The notes: generated by a model from the letters alone, not told the origin. Positions 21,564-30,945 are shown, numbered from the stretch's first letter. The stretch: 64,000 nt of DNA from Polynucleobacter sp. HIN11 (GCF_030297675.1 NZ_AP028142.1:1116001-1180000); one strand, 5' to 3'. Program-made: numbers and translations.

Positions 21564-21609
21564 CGACATCTTTGATTGCCAAGCACCCAACCTACGAGAC
21601 ACCAATACC

Positions 21610-23130
21610 ATGAACGCTCCCCAAGCCTTTGAAATTAAAGAAGATATTGCTCATTACATTGGTGGCCAAATGGTCTTGCCCCAAGGCAGTCGCTTTGCCG
21701 ATGTTTATAACCCCGCCACAGGGAGCATCTCGCGTCGCGTGGCATTGGCCAGCAAAGCCGATGTCAATCAAGCGGTGGCTTGTGCACAAGCCGCCTTCCC
21801 AGCCTGGGCCAATACCTCCCCACTGCGGCGCGCGCGCATCTTGTTTAAATACTTAGAGCTCTTAAATCGTCATCGCGATGAACTGGCTGCCATCATTACT
21901 TCTGAGCATGGCAAAGTGTTCACCGATGCCCAAGGTGAAGTGACCCGTGGAATTGAGATTCTCGAATTTGCTACCGCCATTCCCGAACTCCTCAAAGGCG
22001 ATTACACCGAGCAGGTCTCAACTGACATTGATAACTGGGTGATGCGCCAACCATTAGGCGTAGTCGCAGGCATTACACCCTTTAATTTTCCGGTGATGGT
22101 ACCAATGTGGATGTTCCCCGTCGCAATTGCCTGCGGTAACACCTTTATTCTCAAACCGAGTCCAACCGACCCATCGGCCTCATTGCTCTTAGCGCGTCTC
22201 TTAAAAGAGGCAGGTCTGCCCGATGGCGTGTTTAATGTGGTGCAAGGCGACAAAGAAGCGGTTGATGCTCTCTTAGAAAATCCCGATGTCCGTGCTGTGA
22301 GTTTTGTGGGCTCCACACCGATTGCTAATTACATTTACGAGCGCGGTGCACACTTTGGTAAACGCGTTCAGGCCCTCGGTGGCGCCAAGAACCATATGGT
22401 GGTGATGCCCGATGCGGATATTGATAAAGCCGTTGATGCCTTAGTTGGCGCTGCATACGGATCCGCGGGTGAGCGCTGCATGGCGATCTCGGTTGCCGTG
22501 CTCGTTGGAGACGCGGCTGAGAAAGTCATGCCCAAACTGATTGAGCGCACCAAGACCCTCAAGGTAAAAAATGGGCTTGAGCTCGATGCTGAAATGGGTC
22601 CCATTGTGACCAAAGCTGCGCTCGAGCGCATTACTGGCTATATCGATCAGGGCGTCAGTGGTGGCGCAAAACTATTAGTCGATGGCCGTGGGCTCAAAGT
22701 TCCCGGTTTTGAGAATGGGTTCTGGTTAGGCGGCACCCTCTTTGATCAGGTCACCCCAGACATGACCATTTACAAAGAAGAAATCTTTGGCCCCGTCCTA
22801 TCATGCGTCCGAGTCGCCAACTTTAGTGAGGCTCTTGAGCTGGTCAATGCCCATGAATATGGCAATGGCGTAGCCTGCTTTACTAGCGACGGCAACATCG
22901 CCCGAGAATTTGCACGGCGCGTTCAGGTTGGCATGGTGGGGATTAATGTGCCTATTCCAGTACCGATGGCTTGGCATGGTTTTGGCGGTTGGAAGCGCTC
23001 CTTATTTGGTGATACCCATGCGTATGGCAAAGAAGGTGTACGTTTTTACACCAAGCAAAAGAGTGTGATGCAACGCTGGCCAGAGAGTATCTCCAAGGGG
23101 GCAGAGTTTGTCATGCCCACCTCCAAATAA
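21610..23130 (+). CDS. mmsA: CoA-acylating methylmalonate-semialdehyde dehydrogenase
   Basis: MmsA converts methylmalonate semialdehyde to propionyl-CoA (or malonate semialdehyde to acetyl-CoA) with NAD and CoA, in valine and inositol catabolism. The 506-residue aldehyde dehydrogenase has GITPFNFPVMVPMWMFP, the nucleotide loop SFVGSTPIANYIYERG, and the catalytic Cys290 in GSAGERCMAIS. MmsA lacks the general-base Glu of ordinary aldehyde dehydrogenases; here that place reads QALGGAKNH, as expected. The end GWKRSLFGDTHAYGKEGVRF is also typical. No mmsB is adjacent. Its propionyl-CoA product links it functionally, though not by position, to prpE. Confidence 0.93.
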   Translation: MNAPQAFEIKEDIAHYIGGQMVLPQGSRFADVYNPATGSISRRVALASKADVNQAVACAQAAFPAWANTSPLRRARILFKYLELLNRHRDELAAIITSEHGKVFTDAQGEVTRGIEILEFATAIPELLKGDYTEQVSTDIDNWVMRQPLGVVAGITPFNFPVMVPMWMFPVAIACGNTFILKPSPTDPSASLLLARLLKEAGLPDGVFNVVQGDKEAVDALLENPDVRAVSFVGSTPIANYIYERGAHFGKRVQALGGAKNHMVVMPDADIDKAVDALVGAAYGSAGERCMAISVAVLVGDAAEKVMPKLIERTKTLKVKNGLELDAEMGPIVTKAALERITGYIDQGVSGGAKLLVDGRGLKVPGFENGFWLGGTLFDQVTPDMTIYKEEIFGPVLSCVRVANFSEALELVNAHEYGNGVACFTSDGNIAREFARRVQVGMVGINVPIPVPMAWHGFGGWKRSLFGDTHAYGKEGVRFYTKQKSVMQRWPESISKGAEFVMPTSK

Positions 23131-23140
23131 AACGAGTCGT

Positions 23141-23770
23141 TTACTTCTTGCGTGAGATGAACATCACTGGAACCTTCAGGTTCCAGTAGATCGCAGCCGA
23201 GCGAAAGGCAAAGATCAGTACGATGCAGGCAATCGATCCGACGATCGCATGCTCCGGAAAGTAGTTCAAGAGCAAGACATAAAGCATGCAACCGAGTGAT
23301 ACGGGGATCGCATAGAGCTCATAGGACATCAATAAGGTTTTGCGTCCTGCTAATACATCGCGAATGAGTCCCCCACCAATCGCGGTGACCACGCCTAGAA
23401 TGATCGCTGCTGCCGATCCACCAAAGTCATAATGCCAAGCTTTATCGGCGCCTTGGATACCAAACAGAGCCGCTCCTAAGCCGTCGATGTAAAGAATGGC
23501 CTTGTACAGTTGAGGCTGAGATAAAGTGGATTCTGCGTAGAAGGTAATGATGCTGGCAATCGCTGCCACCAGAATATAGATGGGGGCATCCGCCCAAAAC
23601 ACGGGCACTCCCAGAATCACATCCCGAATCGTGCCGCCACCAATCGCAGTGATGATGCCAAGCACCAAAACGCCAAAGAGATCCACGCCTCGATCAGAAA
23701 TAGCTAAAACGCCGGTTACCGCAAAGGCTGCGGAAGCAACAATGCCTACCCAAAAACCCAGCTCTTCCAT
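23141..23770 (-). CDS. TRIC-type cation channel family membrane protein (UPF0126/YicG-like)
   Basis: The 209-residue protein is almost entirely membrane-embedded, with about seven helices. It contains the duplicated pseudo-symmetric motif of the family, GGGTIRDVILG near residue 45 and GGGLIRDVLAG near residue 132, each with a conserved Gly-Gly-Gly and Arg-Asp. Prokaryotic TRIC homologues form trimeric monovalent-cation channels; other UPF0126 members have been linked to amino acid uptake, so the physiological solute is open. It converges on mmsA with a ten-base gap. Confidence 0.85.
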   Translation of the reverse strand: MEELGFWVGIVASAAFAVTGVLAISDRGVDLFGVLVLGIITAIGGGTIRDVILGVPVFWADAPIYILVAAIASIITFYAESTLSQPQLYKAILYIDGLGAALFGIQGADKAWHYDFGGSAAAIILGVVTAIGGGLIRDVLAGRKTLLMSYELYAIPVSLGCMLYVLLLNYFPEHAIVGSIACIVLIFAFRSAAIYWNLKVPVMFISRKK

Positions 23771-23804
23771 GGAGCCCTTTTAATCGATTGTGAAGAAGGA
23801 GTAA

Positions 23805-24275
23805 TTATTGCAAAGTATTTTTGAGGACCGGCATTTCAGGGAGTGCAAGGACATCAATTCCCTCTTCGCGTAATGCCATCACTTCATCGGCACTGGTCTG
23901 CCCCCGGATGCTGCGCTCGGGCGACTCTTTGTAATGAATCTTCCTGGCCTCCTCGGCAAAAGCCGCACCCACATCCTCCGATTTACCAACCAACTCCCGC
24001 ATGGCTTTCATGAACGTCGCCTGAATCTGACGCTCCAACTGTCCGTGATCGGCATTCGATAAGGCAATACTTTGACTTGGTTCAGCGGCCACTGGCTCTT
24101 CTGAACTGACCTTACCGCCAATACGAGGGGCTGATGGCAAGCGGCTGACATGCGCGCTGTCGCAGACCGGGCAGCACAATGTGCCACTGGCTTGTTGCGA
24201 TAAAAAGTCATCCTCCGAGGCAAACCACCCCTCAAAATGATGCTCCAGATCGCAGGCTAAGTTATAGACTTTCAT
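23805..24275 (-). CDS. DUF1178 family protein
   Basis: This is a 156-residue cytoplasmic protein of unknown function. The N-terminus MKVYNLACDLEHHFEGWF and the nearby CCPVCDSAHVSRLPSAPRIG define DUF1178; the Cys residues suggest a small zinc ribbon. The middle (about 65-110) is predicted helical and the end, with KIHYKESPERSIRGQTSADE, is conserved in the family. The gene follows the NUDIX hydrolase on the same strand, a pairing that may reflect a shared transcript. I can offer no biochemical function. Confidence 0.85.
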   Translation of the reverse strand: MKVYNLACDLEHHFEGWFASEDDFLSQQASGTLCCPVCDSAHVSRLPSAPRIGGKVSSEEPVAAEPSQSIALSNADHGQLERQIQATFMKAMRELVGKSEDVGAAFAEEARKIHYKESPERSIRGQTSADEVMALREEGIDVLALPEMPVLKNTLQ

Positions 24276-24307
24276 GAAGAACAGATGGGGATGGTGGTTG
24301 GATAATC

Positions 24308-24342
24308 AATAGCAATCTGACATATTTATCGTTATTGCTATT
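24308..24342. repeat. Perfect 9-bp inverted repeat between NUDIX and DUF1178 genes
   Basis: AATAGCAAT and ATTGCTATT are perfect complements separated by 17 bases. The repeat fills most of the 75-base gap between two same-strand genes. The stem is AT-rich and no T-run follows on the minus strand, so it is a weak candidate terminator or an operator for the DUF1178 gene. Confidence 0.4.
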
Positions 24343-24350
24343 TTAAGCTC

Positions 24351-24929
24351 TTAACGCAGTCGTCGTTGGCGATCGAGCCAGTACAGTGAAATGATGGTCT
24401 TCACGTCCGTAATCGTGCCGTTCTCCACCCACTCGATCAACTCCTCAAGGGGCGCAGCAAAGACATCCAAAAACTCTTCGGCATCCAGACGCGCTGGGCC
24501 AGCGGTTAAACCCTCTGCCAGGTAAATATCGATGAACTCGGTGGAATAGGAAATCACCGGATGAATCCGCCGAATCTTGCTCCACCGCTTAGCAAGGTAG
24601 CCGGTCTCTTCTTGTAACTCCCGCTGCGCACAGAGTAAGGGGTCCTCCCCTACATTAAGCTTACCCGCCGGAATCTCAATCACGGCTTGCTCGATGGGGT
24701 AACGGTATTGACGCTCTACAATCACACGCCCGTCGTCTAAGATCGGCAAAATGGCAACCGCGCCCGGATGTTCCAGATACTCACGCAAGGCTCGCTGCCC
24801 GTCAGGCAGCAGCACCGTATCGCGTTTCATCTTTAAAAAGATGCCAGTGTAGACATCCTCACCCGATACGCGCTTCTCGACTAAATGATCATCGGTATGC
24901 GCGAGATCTTGAAACGATTTCTCGCTCAT
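24351..24929 (-). CDS. NUDIX hydrolase, ADP-ribose pyrophosphatase type
   Basis: The 192-residue protein has a full Nudix box from Gly89 to Gly110: G-x5-E (Glu95), then R103-E104, E107-E108 and Gly110, with the metal-binding REL-x-EE core intact. The preceding YRYPIEQAVIEIPAGKL is the ADP-ribose pyrophosphatase (NudF-like) form, so the likely reaction is ADP-ribose to AMP plus ribose 5-phosphate. The frame opens at a TTG (24935); the ATG at 24929 is preferred. It lies ten bases after the nuoN stop on the same strand and may be read from the nuo transcript, which would link it to NAD turnover. Confidence 0.9.
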   Translation of the reverse strand: MSEKSFQDLAHTDDHLVEKRVSGEDVYTGIFLKMKRDTVLLPDGQRALREYLEHPGAVAILPILDDGRVIVERQYRYPIEQAVIEIPAGKLNVGEDPLLCAQRELQEETGYLAKRWSKIRRIHPVISYSTEFIDIYLAEGLTAGPARLDAEEFLDVFAAPLEELIEWVENGTITDVKTIISLYWLDRQRRLR

Positions 24930-24939
24930 ACCCAAACAA

Positions 24940-26430
24940 TTAAGAACCGATGAGGGTATTGCGCATGATATTGAGGCATAGGGCCATCAGACCTGCTGGG
25001 AATACACCCAACAGGAGAACCATCAAGCCATTGAGACCCAACACCCCTTTTGCAATTCCTGAACCAGTCACCGAATGCTCATGGCTTGGTTCATCAAAAT
25101 ACATCACCTTCACTACACGCAAGTAGTAGAAAGCACCAATCAGCGATGCGATCACCGCAATCACAGCCAAAGCGATGTAATCAGCGTCAACCAATGCTTC
25201 CAAAACAGAAAGCTTAGCGGCAAAACCCAAAGTGGGGGGCACTCCAGCTAGGGAGAACATCATGATGAGACCAATGAAGGCATACCATGGGTGCTTGCGA
25301 TTGAGACCCTTTAAGCCATCCAAGGTGTCGCAATCGTAGCCCTTGCGTGATAAGACCATCAGCAAACCGAAGGTGCCCAAAGTAGTGATCACATACGCAA
25401 TCACATAGAACATCGAGGCACTAAAGGCGTGATCATCAAAAATCGAGAGCATGCCAAGCAACACAAAGCCCATCTGCGCAATCGCTGAGTAGGCCAACAT
25501 CCGCTTGATATTGGTTTGGGCGATCGCCGTGATATTACCAATCACTAAGGATAGAACCGCAAGAATCATCAGCATCGGCTGCCAATCGGAGATCAGGGGT
25601 AATAAGGTATTGATCAGCAGACGGAACAGGAGAGCAAAGGCAGCAAGCTTAGGAGCTGCTGCAATCAATAAGGTGACCGCGGTTGGTGCGCCCTGATAAA
25701 CATCCGGTACCCACATATGAAATGGCACCACGCCAAACTTAAAGGCAACGCCAGCCACAATAAAGACTAGGCCAAACGCCATGATGAGGTGATTAATGCG
25801 GGGATCGAGGAGGGAGCGCAAGATCTCTAGAAGATCTAAGGATCCGGTCACACCGTAGATCATCGACATACCGTAGAGCAAAAATCCCGATGCTAAGGCG
25901 CCCAGTACAAAGTACTTGATCGCCGCTTCAGAGGAAAGGCCGTTAGAATGGCGCATTGCCACCAAGCCGTAGGTTGACAGAGCCATCAACTCAAGACCAA
26001 GGTACAAGGTGATGAGGTTGGATGCCGAGATTAAGACTAATTGTCCCAATAAAGCAAATAAGGTGAGGACCAAGAAATCAGGCCGGAAGAGGCCCCGATC
26101 AATCAAATACTGCTTGGAGTAAATCAGGCTAACCAGTAGCGCAAAGCAGCACCCTGCTTTCAGTAAATTGGCAATCGGATCGGACTGGAACAGACCGGCC
26201 ATGGCAAGGTATGGCAAATCAACCATTCTGCTCAAAAACACCACACCCAAACCAATTAAAAGTAAGCAGGAACAGAAATAGACAAAAGATGCTGCCCGTG
26301 GAGTGTGAAAAACATCACTCGCGACATGATCCTTCTTCTCTTTAATAAAGGCACTGGTCAACAGCAAATCACTGGCCACAAAAGCCAGAACAATTTCTGG
26401 AGCGATGGCAATTAGGTCAAAAGTATCCAT
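24940..26430 (-). CDS. nuoN: NADH-quinone oxidoreductase subunit N
   Basis: NuoN is one of three antiporter-like proton-pumping subunits in the membrane arm of complex I. The 496-residue protein has about 14 membrane helices, with the discontinuous helix around GVVPFHMWVPDVYQGAPT and a conserved membrane Lys in NITAIAQTNIKRMLAYSAIAQMG-type sequence. It is the last nuo gene, 13 bases after nuoM. Length is normal for NuoN. Confidence 0.97.
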   Translation of the reverse strand: MDTFDLIAIAPEIVLAFVASDLLLTSAFIKEKKDHVASDVFHTPRAASFVYFCSCLLLIGLGVVFLSRMVDLPYLAMAGLFQSDPIANLLKAGCCFALLVSLIYSKQYLIDRGLFRPDFLVLTLFALLGQLVLISASNLITLYLGLELMALSTYGLVAMRHSNGLSSEAAIKYFVLGALASGFLLYGMSMIYGVTGSLDLLEILRSLLDPRINHLIMAFGLVFIVAGVAFKFGVVPFHMWVPDVYQGAPTAVTLLIAAAPKLAAFALLFRLLINTLLPLISDWQPMLMILAVLSLVIGNITAIAQTNIKRMLAYSAIAQMGFVLLGMLSIFDDHAFSASMFYVIAYVITTLGTFGLLMVLSRKGYDCDTLDGLKGLNRKHPWYAFIGLIMMFSLAGVPPTLGFAAKLSVLEALVDADYIALAVIAVIASLIGAFYYLRVVKVMYFDEPSHEHSVTGSGIAKGVLGLNGLMVLLLGVFPAGLMALCLNIMRNTLIGS

Positions 26431-26443
26431 GCAATAACCTTAA

Positions 26444-27910
26444 TTAGAGTTTGCTAATCGCGACATGTTCAAGCAACTGCATCACTGCCGGATGAATAAT
26501 GTCGGTAAAGGGTTTGGGATACACGCCCATGCCAATCACGCAGAGCGACAGAACGATGAACATAAAGAACTCGCGACCATTGAGATCCTCAAGCTTCTCG
26601 ACCTCTGGATTGGTGATCGCACCAAAGATCACGCGCTTGACCATCCATAAGGAATAGGCAGCACCAAGGATTAATGCGGTCGCTGACAGTAGACCAATCA
26701 TAAAGTCATAATCAACGGCAGCCAGGATCACCATAAACTCCCCCACAAAACCCGAGGTGGCTGGTAAGCCGCAGTTAGCCATTGCCATGAGCACCATAAA
26801 TGCCGAGAACTTTGGCATGCGATGCACCACACCACCGTAATCAGCAATCTTGCGGGTGTGCATACGGTCGTATAAAACACCAATGGCCAAGAACATCGCG
26901 CCCGATACAAATCCATGCGAGATCATCTGAACAATGCCGCCCTCAATACCAAGAGGACTGAAGACGAAAAATCCTAGGGTCACAAAACCCATGTGCGCAA
27001 TCGACGAGTACGCCACCAACTTTTTCATATCCTGCTGAACCAGCGCCACTAAACCAACGTAGATCACTGCAACAAGCGATAAGAAAATAATGATCGGTCC
27101 TAAAAGGATGCTGGCATCTGGCGCAATCGGCAACGAGAAACGCAAGAATCCATAAGCACCAAGCTTCAACATAATGGCTGCCAGTACCACTGAGCCACCG
27201 GTTGGGGCCTCCACGTGAACATCGGGCAACCAAGTATGCAAAGGCCACATTGGCACCTTCACGGCAAAGGCCATGAAGAAGGCAATAAAGATGAGTACCT
27301 GCTCCACAATATCCAACTTCGCCCGGTGCCAGGTCAGCAAGTCAAAGGTATTGGTTAGGTTGTAGAGATACAAAATAGCAACTAGAGCCAGCAACGATCC
27401 CAACAGGGTGTAGAGGAAGAACTTAAATGCCGCATAGATACGGTTTTGTCCACCCCATACCCCGATGATGATGTACATTGGGATGAGCGTTGCCTCAAAG
27501 AAGATATAAAACAGTAGGCCGTCAAGCGCTGAGAACACCCCAATCATGAGTCCCGACAAAATCATGAATGCGGCATAGTATTGCGAGGCCTTCTCGGTAA
27601 TGACCTCCCAAGCAGCGATCACGACAAAAATATTGATAAAGGCGGTCAACACCACAAACCATACCGAAATGCCATCCACACCAAGGTGATAATTAATGTC
27701 GTAGCGTGGAATCCAGCTATGCTTTTCCACAAACTGCATGCCGGCATTGGCGATATCAAAGTTGGCGATTAGAGGTAAGGTAGCAATAAAGCCCAAAATA
27801 GCCCCAAACAAGGCCAAATACTTCACGCCAGCGGATGGACGCTCTGAGCCATAGACCAAAATCATCAGGCCAAAAACAATCGGAATCCAAATCGCGTAAG
27901 AAAGAATCAT
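26444..27910 (-). CDS. nuoM: NADH-quinone oxidoreductase subunit M
   Basis: This is an antiporter-like subunit of complex I, 488 residues with about 14 membrane helices. Diagnostic blocks are LGVDGISVWFVVLTAF, FFEATLIPMYIIIGVWGG (with the conserved membrane Glu), VPMWPLHTWLPDVHVEAPT, and LVQQDMKKLVAYSSIAHMGF with the proton-pathway Lys. It lies 12 bases after nuoL. Confidence 0.98.
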   Translation of the reverse strand: MILSYAIWIPIVFGLMILVYGSERPSAGVKYLALFGAILGFIATLPLIANFDIANAGMQFVEKHSWIPRYDINYHLGVDGISVWFVVLTAFINIFVVIAAWEVITEKASQYYAAFMILSGLMIGVFSALDGLLFYIFFEATLIPMYIIIGVWGGQNRIYAAFKFFLYTLLGSLLALVAILYLYNLTNTFDLLTWHRAKLDIVEQVLIFIAFFMAFAVKVPMWPLHTWLPDVHVEAPTGGSVVLAAIMLKLGAYGFLRFSLPIAPDASILLGPIIIFLSLVAVIYVGLVALVQQDMKKLVAYSSIAHMGFVTLGFFVFSPLGIEGGIVQMISHGFVSGAMFLAIGVLYDRMHTRKIADYGGVVHRMPKFSAFMVLMAMANCGLPATSGFVGEFMVILAAVDYDFMIGLLSATALILGAAYSLWMVKRVIFGAITNPEVEKLEDLNGREFFMFIVLSLCVIGMGVYPKPFTDIIHPAVMQLLEHVAISKL

Positions 27911-27922
27911 GACCAGGTGTAC

Positions 27923-29965
27923 TTAGTAAGCAATATAAATATGGGTATACAAAATCCAGGCCATTAAGCCAATCAAGCCGACGATCATGGCAAAGGCATA
28001 GTGATAGAGATAACCCGACTGCAAATGACGGATCACCCCTGAGAACTTGCCAATCAAATGAGCGCTGCCGTTCACCACAAAACCATCAATGACTCGTTGA
28101 TCGCCCTGCTTCCATAAGCCACCACCAATCAACAGAGCACCCTTTGCAAAAATCCATTGGTTCAAATCATCGAGGTAATACTTGTTATCCAATAAGGTCT
28201 TGATTGGAGCAAAGGTCTTCGCGATTTTCTCGGGCAAGGATGTAGCCCACAGGTAGCAAATGGCCGCCACCAATACACCCAGGATCAAGAGAATAAACAC
28301 GGGGGTGGTAAAGCCATGCAAGGCCATCGCCACCGGGCCATGGAAATGGGATGCAAAGGTTGCGAGTGCAGGATGCTTAGCCTCATCAATATAGATCGCA
28401 TCACCAAAGAAACTACCAAACAACATCGGGTCAATCGTGTAGTAACCAATAATCACCGAAGGAATTGCCAATGCAATCAACGGCAAGGTGATCACCCAAG
28501 GTGACTCATGCGGCTTCTCACCTGGTGCAAGCCCATGATGATGCTCATCGTGCGCATCATGCGAATGGTGATGGTCATAGTCATGACCAAAACGCTCCTT
28601 GCCATGGAATACATAGAAGTAGAGGCGGAAAGAATACAAGGCGGTCACAAAGACGCTCGCCATCACCGCAAAGTATGCAAAGCCCGATCCAGGTATGGTG
28701 CTCGCCGCCACCGCCTCAATAATCGAGTCTTTAGAGTAAAAGCCCGAGAAGAATGGTGTGCCAATCAATGCCAAGGAACCAATTAACATCATCAAACAGG
28801 TAATTGGCATGTATTTCCAGAGGCCGCCCATCTTGCGCATGTCCTGCTCGTGATGCATTCCAATGATCACACTACCCGCTCCTAAGAACAGCAAAGCTTT
28901 AAAGAAGGCATGGGTCATTAAATGGAAGATAGCAATTGGATAGGCAGAGACGCCGAGCGCAACGGTCATATAGCCCAGTTGTGAGAGCGTTGAATACGCC
29001 ACCACGCGCTTGATATCGGTTTGTACGATTCCTAAGAATCCCATAAAGAGCGCGGTAATTGAGCCCATGACCAGAATGAAGCTCAGGGCAACATCGGAGA
29101 GCTCAAATAATGGCGACATACGGGTCACCATAAAAATACCTGCGGTCACCATCGTCGCCGCATGAATCAAGGCCGAAATGGGGGTTGGGCCTTCCATTGA
29201 GTCCGGTAACCAGACATGCAATGGAAACTGAGCCGACTTACCCATCGCACCAATGAAGAGGCAAATGCAGGCAACCGTGATTAAATTCCAATCCGTTCCT
29301 GGCACAGTCTGCGCAGCCATGACGGTATTTTGGGCAAAGATGTCCGCATAGTTCATCGAGCCAGTAGCCGCGAGCAATAGACCAATCCCCAAGATGAATC
29401 CAAAGTCGCCCACCCGATTGACCAAGAAGGCCTTCATGTTGGCAAAAATTGCGGTGGGACGATCGTAATAGAAACCGATCAGCAAATACGACACAACGCC
29501 TACCGCCTCCCAGCCAAAGAACAGCTGCAGCATGTTATTGCTCATAACAAGCATCAGCATCGCAAAGGTGAATAAGGAGATATAAGCGAAGAAACGGTTA
29601 TAGCCCTCCTCACCTGCCATATAGCCGATGGTGTAGATGTGAACCATCAGAGAGACAAAGGTCACCACCACCATCATCACGGCGGTTAATGGATCAATCA
29701 GAAAACCAATATCAAAACTCAACTCCCCAATCTTCATCCAGGTGTAGACGCTACCATCGAAGTAATAGCCGTTCATCACCTCATATAAAACCCAACACGA
29801 CAGCAAAAAGGAGATGGCGACACCCAAGATGGTGATCGATTGGGATGCCACTTGACCAATCCGATTGCCAAAGAACTTGGTGCCTAATAGTCCTGCAAAC
29901 GCCGCTCCCACCAGTGGGGCTAGTGGAATCGCGCAGAGGTGGGCCGTTGTTAAAGCAGTGGTCAT
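27923..29965 (-). CDS. nuoL: NADH-quinone oxidoreductase subunit L, with histidine-rich loop
   Basis: NuoL is the distal antiporter-like subunit, with a long C-terminal lateral helix running along the membrane arm. The 680-residue protein has LQLFFGWEAVGVVSYLLIGF, AQFPLHVWLPDSMEGPTP and GIVQTDIKRVVAYSTLSQLG. Between two late membrane segments, residues 461-477 form a loop with nine His in 17 residues (HDYDHHHSHDAHDEHHH), a possible metal-binding patch. The lateral helix and last TM make up about 560-680. Confidence 0.98.
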   Translation of the reverse strand: MTTALTTAHLCAIPLAPLVGAAFAGLLGTKFFGNRIGQVASQSITILGVAISFLLSCWVLYEVMNGYYFDGSVYTWMKIGELSFDIGFLIDPLTAVMMVVVTFVSLMVHIYTIGYMAGEEGYNRFFAYISLFTFAMLMLVMSNNMLQLFFGWEAVGVVSYLLIGFYYDRPTAIFANMKAFLVNRVGDFGFILGIGLLLAATGSMNYADIFAQNTVMAAQTVPGTDWNLITVACICLFIGAMGKSAQFPLHVWLPDSMEGPTPISALIHAATMVTAGIFMVTRMSPLFELSDVALSFILVMGSITALFMGFLGIVQTDIKRVVAYSTLSQLGYMTVALGVSAYPIAIFHLMTHAFFKALLFLGAGSVIIGMHHEQDMRKMGGLWKYMPITCLMMLIGSLALIGTPFFSGFYSKDSIIEAVAASTIPGSGFAYFAVMASVFVTALYSFRLYFYVFHGKERFGHDYDHHHSHDAHDEHHHGLAPGEKPHESPWVITLPLIALAIPSVIIGYYTIDPMLFGSFFGDAIYIDEAKHPALATFASHFHGPVAMALHGFTTPVFILLILGVLVAAICYLWATSLPEKIAKTFAPIKTLLDNKYYLDDLNQWIFAKGALLIGGGLWKQGDQRVIDGFVVNGSAHLIGKFSGVIRHLQSGYLYHYAFAMIVGLIGLMAWILYTHIYIAY

Positions 29966-29970
29966 GTCAA

Positions 29971-30279
29971 CTAGCCTTTGAGATGATCGAGGTCTTCGGT
30001 ATTAATCGTGTCGACCTTACGGAATAGCACCACCAAGATCGCCAAACCAATTGCAGCCTCCGCAGCGGCTACGGTCAGTATGAAAAATACAAATACCTGA
30101 CCGGCCATATCACCTAAGTAATGAGAGAACGCCACAAAGTTCATATTGACGGCAAGCAACATGAGCTCAATCGCCATCAAGAGGATGATCACGTTACGCC
30201 GATTTAGGAAGATACCGACGACGCTAATTGCAAACAGAATAGCGCCAAGGACTAAATAATGTGCAAGGGTGATGGTCAT
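29971..30279 (-). CDS. nuoK: NADH-quinone oxidoreductase subunit K
   Basis: This small membrane-arm subunit has 102 residues and three helices. The membrane Glu residues that take part in proton translocation are in LLMAIELMLLAVN and in the third helix (VAAAEAAIGLAILV). The start overlaps the nuoJ stop by four bases (ATGA), indicating coupled translation. Confidence 0.98.
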   Translation of the reverse strand: MTITLAHYLVLGAILFAISVVGIFLNRRNVIILLMAIELMLLAVNMNFVAFSHYLGDMAGQVFVFFILTVAAAEAAIGLAILVVLFRKVDTINTEDLDHLKG

Positions 30280-30938
30280 GCTGGGTCACCTGAGTTGGTT
30301 CGAGACTTTAGGTCTTGCTTAGCATCACGCTCAGCATCCATCGATACAATCCGCATCCGATCCTTAGCGGAGACCGCAACCTGCTCAGCAATATTTTGAC
30401 CCTTCACATCCTTGCGTTTGCGCAAGGTAAGAGCAACAGCTGCGATGATGGCAACCAATAAAACAATACCGGCAACCTCAAAAGCATAGATGTACTCGGT
30501 AAACATTAAATAACCAAGGGCTTGGGTATTATTTGCTGCCACTACATCGGGCAAGACATTCACTGGCGCGGTAGTACCAATAAAGCCGCGGATTAACACG
30601 ATCGAGAGTTGCAAGATAATGACCACACCAATCAGCATGGCGAGTGGTAGATACTTCTTGAAATCACGTCGGAGATGCGCAAGATCCAAATCGAGCATCA
30701 TCACCACGAATAAGAACAACACCATCACCGCGCCCACATAGACTAGGATCAGGATCAAGCTTAAGAACTCGGCCTTGAGCAACATCCAAATACCTGAGGC
30801 ACTAAAGAACGCCAAAACCAAGAACAAGGCGGCATGCACAGGATTGGGAACCGTAATGACCCGTAATGCGGAAATCACCAAGAGCGCCGCGAAGGCGTAG
30901 AAAAAGACTGAGAAGATTAAATTCGGGTCGAGGGTCAT
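30276..30938 (-). CDS. nuoJ: NADH-quinone oxidoreductase subunit J
   Basis: NuoJ is a membrane-arm subunit of 220 residues with five helices and a hydrophilic C-terminal tail. The third helix contains ILVYVGAVMVLFLFVVMML, the conserved region that undergoes a helix change in the coupling cycle, preceded by FLSLILI. The tail after about residue 165 is charged and of no recognised function. It lies seven bases after nuoI and overlaps nuoK. Confidence 0.97.
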   Translation of the reverse strand: MTLDPNLIFSVFFYAFAALLVISALRVITVPNPVHAALFLVLAFFSASGIWMLLKAEFLSLILILVYVGAVMVLFLFVVMMLDLDLAHLRRDFKKYLPLAMLIGVVIILQLSIVLIRGFIGTTAPVNVLPDVVAANNTQALGYLMFTEYIYAFEVAGIVLLVAIIAAVALTLRKRKDVKGQNIAEQVAVSAKDRMRIVSMDAERDAKQDLKSRTNSGDPA

Positions 30939-30945
30939 AAATCAA

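Noticed and set aside
23133..23146. AAACGA-G-TCGTTT at the end of mmsA as a bidirectional terminator
   Set aside because: The single-base spacer cannot form a hairpin loop; shortening the stem to allow one leaves too few pairs.
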